This document shows, in pieces, positions 62,172 to 64,000 of a stretch of 64,000 nt of DNA. The DNA comes from Sulfidibacter corallicola. GTDB taxonomy: Bacteria > Acidobacteriota > Holophagae > Acanthopleuribacterales > Acanthopleuribacteraceae. Within the stretch, counting starts at the first letter, position 1. Each line of letters starts with the position of its first letter. The notes below the pieces were generated by a model that searched no databases, was not told where the DNA came from, and worked only from the letters and a program-made list of their open reading frames with translations. The position numbers and the translations under genes were made by a program. The stretch covers positions 7,930,256-7,994,255 of the forward strand of contig NZ_CP071793.1 in the NCBI RefSeq assembly GCF_017498545.1, given 5' to 3'.

Positions 62172-63107
62172 TTATTCGTCACGGTATTGCCGCCGAAACT
62201 TGCCCGGACCGAGGCCTACCGTTTTTTTGAACACCCGGCAAAACGCAGCGGGCGAATCGTAGCCCACCATTTCGGCGATCGACTCCACCGCCTCGCTTCC
62301 ATCCGCCAGCAGACGCTTGGCCCGCTGCATGCGCCAATCGGTCAAATACTGCATGGGCGTTACGCCCAGGCAACTTCGAAATCGTTCGGCAAAACTGGAG
62401 CGGGACAACCCGGCCTCGCGGGCCAAACCCTGCAAATTCCAGCGCTTGGCGACCTGGCTGTGCATCGCCTGGAGGCTTCTCCCAATGCCCTCGTCCTGTA
62501 GGGCGGCCAGGAATCCCCGATTCAATCGAGTTTCTTCTTGCCAGACGCGCATCGCATGGACGAACAACACCTCCGTCAGTTTCTTGGCGAGCACGGCATG
62601 GCCAGGACGCCTGCTCTGGGCCTCGTAGGCCATCAGTCGCGCCGCCTGGTGGAACCAGGCGAACTCCAAGGCCTGTGTGCCCTTGACCGCGATGTAACTC
62701 GGCAATTCTCCCATCAATGGATGATCGAACCGAGTGTCGTACTCCAAATGTCCGCAGACCAATCGCGTTTGGTCCCTTCCTTCGTCGCTTCCATAGGTGA
62801 ACACGCCGTTCTGGACACCTTGACTTTCGACCATGGCATGCTCCAAGTCTTGGATCGGTGCGTCGAGGGAGTTGCTGAGGATGTGCGGGGCGCCGTGGGG
62901 CACGATGATCATATCTCCGGGTGACAGCTTTTCGGGTTCCGTGGCGCCGTCGACCCGCACCCAACAATCGCCGCTCATGGTCACGTGAAACCTGGCAACC
63001 TTACTGAATTGAGGTACCTGGATGCCCCAAACACCTTGGAAGAGGGTGGTGTAGTAGACACACCCCTTGAATCTGAGCAGGTCCAGAATGTCGCTGAGCA
63101 CGTCCAT
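62172..63107 (-). CDS. Cupin-AraC family transcriptional regulator
   Basis: A 311-residue regulator with an N-terminal cupin (FHVTMSGDCWVRVDG, LSPGDMIIVPHGAPHILS) and a C-terminal AraC pair of helix-turn-helix motifs (WNLQGLAREAGLSRSSFAER, VESIAEMVGYDSPAAFCRVF) closing with KTVGLGPGKFRRQYR. The group is the AraC cupin_6 type, which often senses an aldehyde or other small stress molecule. GGAGGTGG is just before the ATG. It is divergent from the YHS gene with about 200 bases between, so that gene is a likely target. Confidence 0.9.
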   Translation of the reverse strand: MDVLSDILDLLRFKGCVYYTTLFQGVWGIQVPQFSKVARFHVTMSGDCWVRVDGATEPEKLSPGDMIIVPHGAPHILSNSLDAPIQDLEHAMVESQGVQNGVFTYGSDEGRDQTRLVCGHLEYDTRFDHPLMGELPSYIAVKGTQALEFAWFHQAARLMAYEAQSRRPGHAVLAKKLTEVLFVHAMRVWQEETRLNRGFLAALQDEGIGRSLQAMHSQVAKRWNLQGLAREAGLSRSSFAERFRSCLGVTPMQYLTDWRMQRAKRLLADGSEAVESIAEMVGYDSPAAFCRVFKKTVGLGPGKFRRQYRDE

Positions 63108-63311
63108 TGGCCACCTCCGCTGAGATTGATTTTAATCGATCGTAGCTGGAATTGAGCTGGTTTGGACGATCGGGCAAGAAACATGGACGAGAGGGCATGG
63201 ATCGGATTTTCTCCTGTACCTAAGATGAATACCAAGTTAACGGGGCACGCTTCGGCTTTCGGAGCCGAATCGTCATCGCCCATCGAACCTCGATTATCAA
63301 GGAGTATGGAC

Positions 63312-63785
63312 ATGAACGTCATTTCTCGAACGATGTGGTTGCTCGTCTTTTGCTGCGTGGCCTTTGCCGCCAACGATACCAATACCACGAGCGGGCTCAC
63401 CTCGAAGGGGCCTGGCCTTGCGCTTCACGGATACGACGCGGTGGCCTTCTTTACGGAGCATCGTGCGGTCGAAGGTACCGCCCGCCATGCCGTGGTCTAC
63501 AACGAGGCGACCTATCGTTTTTCCAGTGAGGAGAACCGTGCGGCGTTCGCGCGGAATCCCGAAAAATACGTACCGCAATTTGGCGGCTTCTGCGCCTACG
63601 GTGTCTCCGTCGGTGCCAAATTCGACGGCGACCCGCGTTATTGGAAAATCGTCGGCGGCAAGCTGTATGTGAACCTCAACGGCGATATTCAACAAACCTG
63701 GCTCAAAGACGTGTCCGGCAACATTCACAAAGCCGAGAAGGCCTGGGGAAAAATCGCCGCGAAACCTGCGGCCGCCTTGAAATAG
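63312..63785 (+). CDS. Secreted YHS-domain protein
   Basis: A 157-residue exported protein starting MNVISRTMWLLVFCCVAFAA. The rest is a YHS-like domain: LALHGYDAVAFFTEHRAVEG, YRFSSEENRAAFARNPEKYV and QFGGFCAYGVSVGAKFDGDP with the conserved FGGFCAYG. YHS domains in exported proteins are thought to bind metals or serve in metal or redox handling. AAGGAG at 63299-63304 sits seven bases before ATG 63312, so I use that rather than 63306 or the further upstream starts of the frame. Divergent from the cupin-AraC regulator; ends with a strong terminator. Confidence 0.8.
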   Translation: MNVISRTMWLLVFCCVAFAANDTNTTSGLTSKGPGLALHGYDAVAFFTEHRAVEGTARHAVVYNEATYRFSSEENRAAFARNPEKYVPQFGGFCAYGVSVGAKFDGDPRYWKIVGGKLYVNLNGDIQQTWLKDVSGNIHKAEKAWGKIAAKPAAALK

Positions 63786-63815
63786 ACGCGCTTCCCCGCG
63801 GCTGAGACCAAGGGA

Positions 63816-63864
63816 GGGACCCATTCGGTGGTGGCTTGCCGCCATAATGGGTCCCGTCTTTTTT
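63816..63864 (+). terminator. Intrinsic terminator after the YHS gene
   Basis: Perfect 10-base stem GGGACCCATT / AATGGGTCCC with an inner GGTGG/CCGCC stem, followed by GTCTTTTTT. Confidence 0.9.
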
Positions 63865-63973
63865 GGGATCTCTCGGGAATGGGGGCTGGAAAAACCGAAA
63901 CAAGCTGAAGCATGGCCATGGGGTGCTACCAACTGGCTGTTCTTTCCTGGTTTCCGGTCGGGGTGGGCACTTG

Positions 63974-64000
63974 CTAAAGAAGTTTTTCGATGTCGGCGAG
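63974..64000 (-). CDS. C-terminal end of a leftward gene (partial)
   Basis: Only the last eight codons and a TAG are visible on the minus strand, reading LADIEKLL before the stop. The frame runs out of the window. Too short to identify; whether it is a real gene rests on sequence beyond the edge. Confidence 0.35.
   Translation of the reverse strand, partial: LADIEKLL

Overview
The window is a GC-rich (about 60 percent by eye) bacterial chromosome segment with normal start and stop usage, Shine-Dalgarno sites and intrinsic terminators. I saw no rRNA, tRNA, CRISPR, phage or transposase gene. The mix of a large chemosensory and partner-switching operon, a kinase-AAA-GAF-SpoIIE giant protein, propeller-type hybrid kinases, many secreted beta-rich proteins and repeat-filled intergenic gaps suits a large-genome, environmental Gram-negative such as an Acidobacteriota (Holophagae/Acanthopleuribacter-like) or deltaproteobacterial lineage. 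That placement is inference from style, not from a marker gene.

Layout. 1-6.2 kb: end of an acyl-CoA ligase, MATE exporter, SUI1-like factor, a repeat-rich gap, a secreted PD40 protein and a membrane-anchored helical protein. 6.9-12.2 kb: hisS, an orphan LolD-type ATPase, an outer-membrane protein with a Cys-rich secreted partner (metal-related by guess), and an MtfA-SEC-C peptidase. 12.6-20.5 kb: a secreted FG-GAP/dockerin-like protein, a propeller hybrid histidine kinase, a separate REC-AraC regulator, and a secreted beta-helix protein. 20.5-21.7 kb: repeats. 21.7-27.9 kb: penicillin-acylase family protein, then a divergent MocR regulator / PLP decarboxylase pair sharing overlapping promoters. 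27.9-29.0 kb: a tandem array of a 149-bp unit. 29.0-32.4 kb: PadR-GyrI pair, AraC-GyrI regulator, small membrane protein and DUF697 protein.

32.9-44.9 kb is one leftward operon: STAS, CheA hybrid, NIT-domain MCP, CheW, CheB, CheR, HEAT-REC, REC-PP2C and an RsbW-like kinase. It joins a chemosensory pathway to all three parts of a partner switch (antagonist, kinase, phosphatase), so the array probably controls a sigma factor or other partner-switch output rather than, or as well as, flagella. 45.5-56.1 kb: pckA, three TPR proteins with the same repeat flavour, a short TTG-start peptide ending in a Pro/Asp repeat, and a 1757-residue kinase-AAA-GAF-SpoIIE protein with an unusual structured leader.

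56.1-64 kb: an inverted copy of the 2.9-3.3 kb repeat, a hypothetical protein, a secreted NHL-type propeller with a lipocalin-like partner, a HisKA-OmpR two-component pair, a cupin-AraC regulator divergent from a secreted YHS protein, a strong terminator, and the last codons of a leftward gene.

The most noteworthy points are the chemosensory/partner-switch operon, the dispersed composite intergenic repeat with its 149-bp tandem relative, the TPR-plus-peptide cluster, the two secreted proteins sharing an N-terminal module, and the mocR face-to-face promoter that predicts a leaderless mRNA. Functions come from motifs read by eye; no database search was made.
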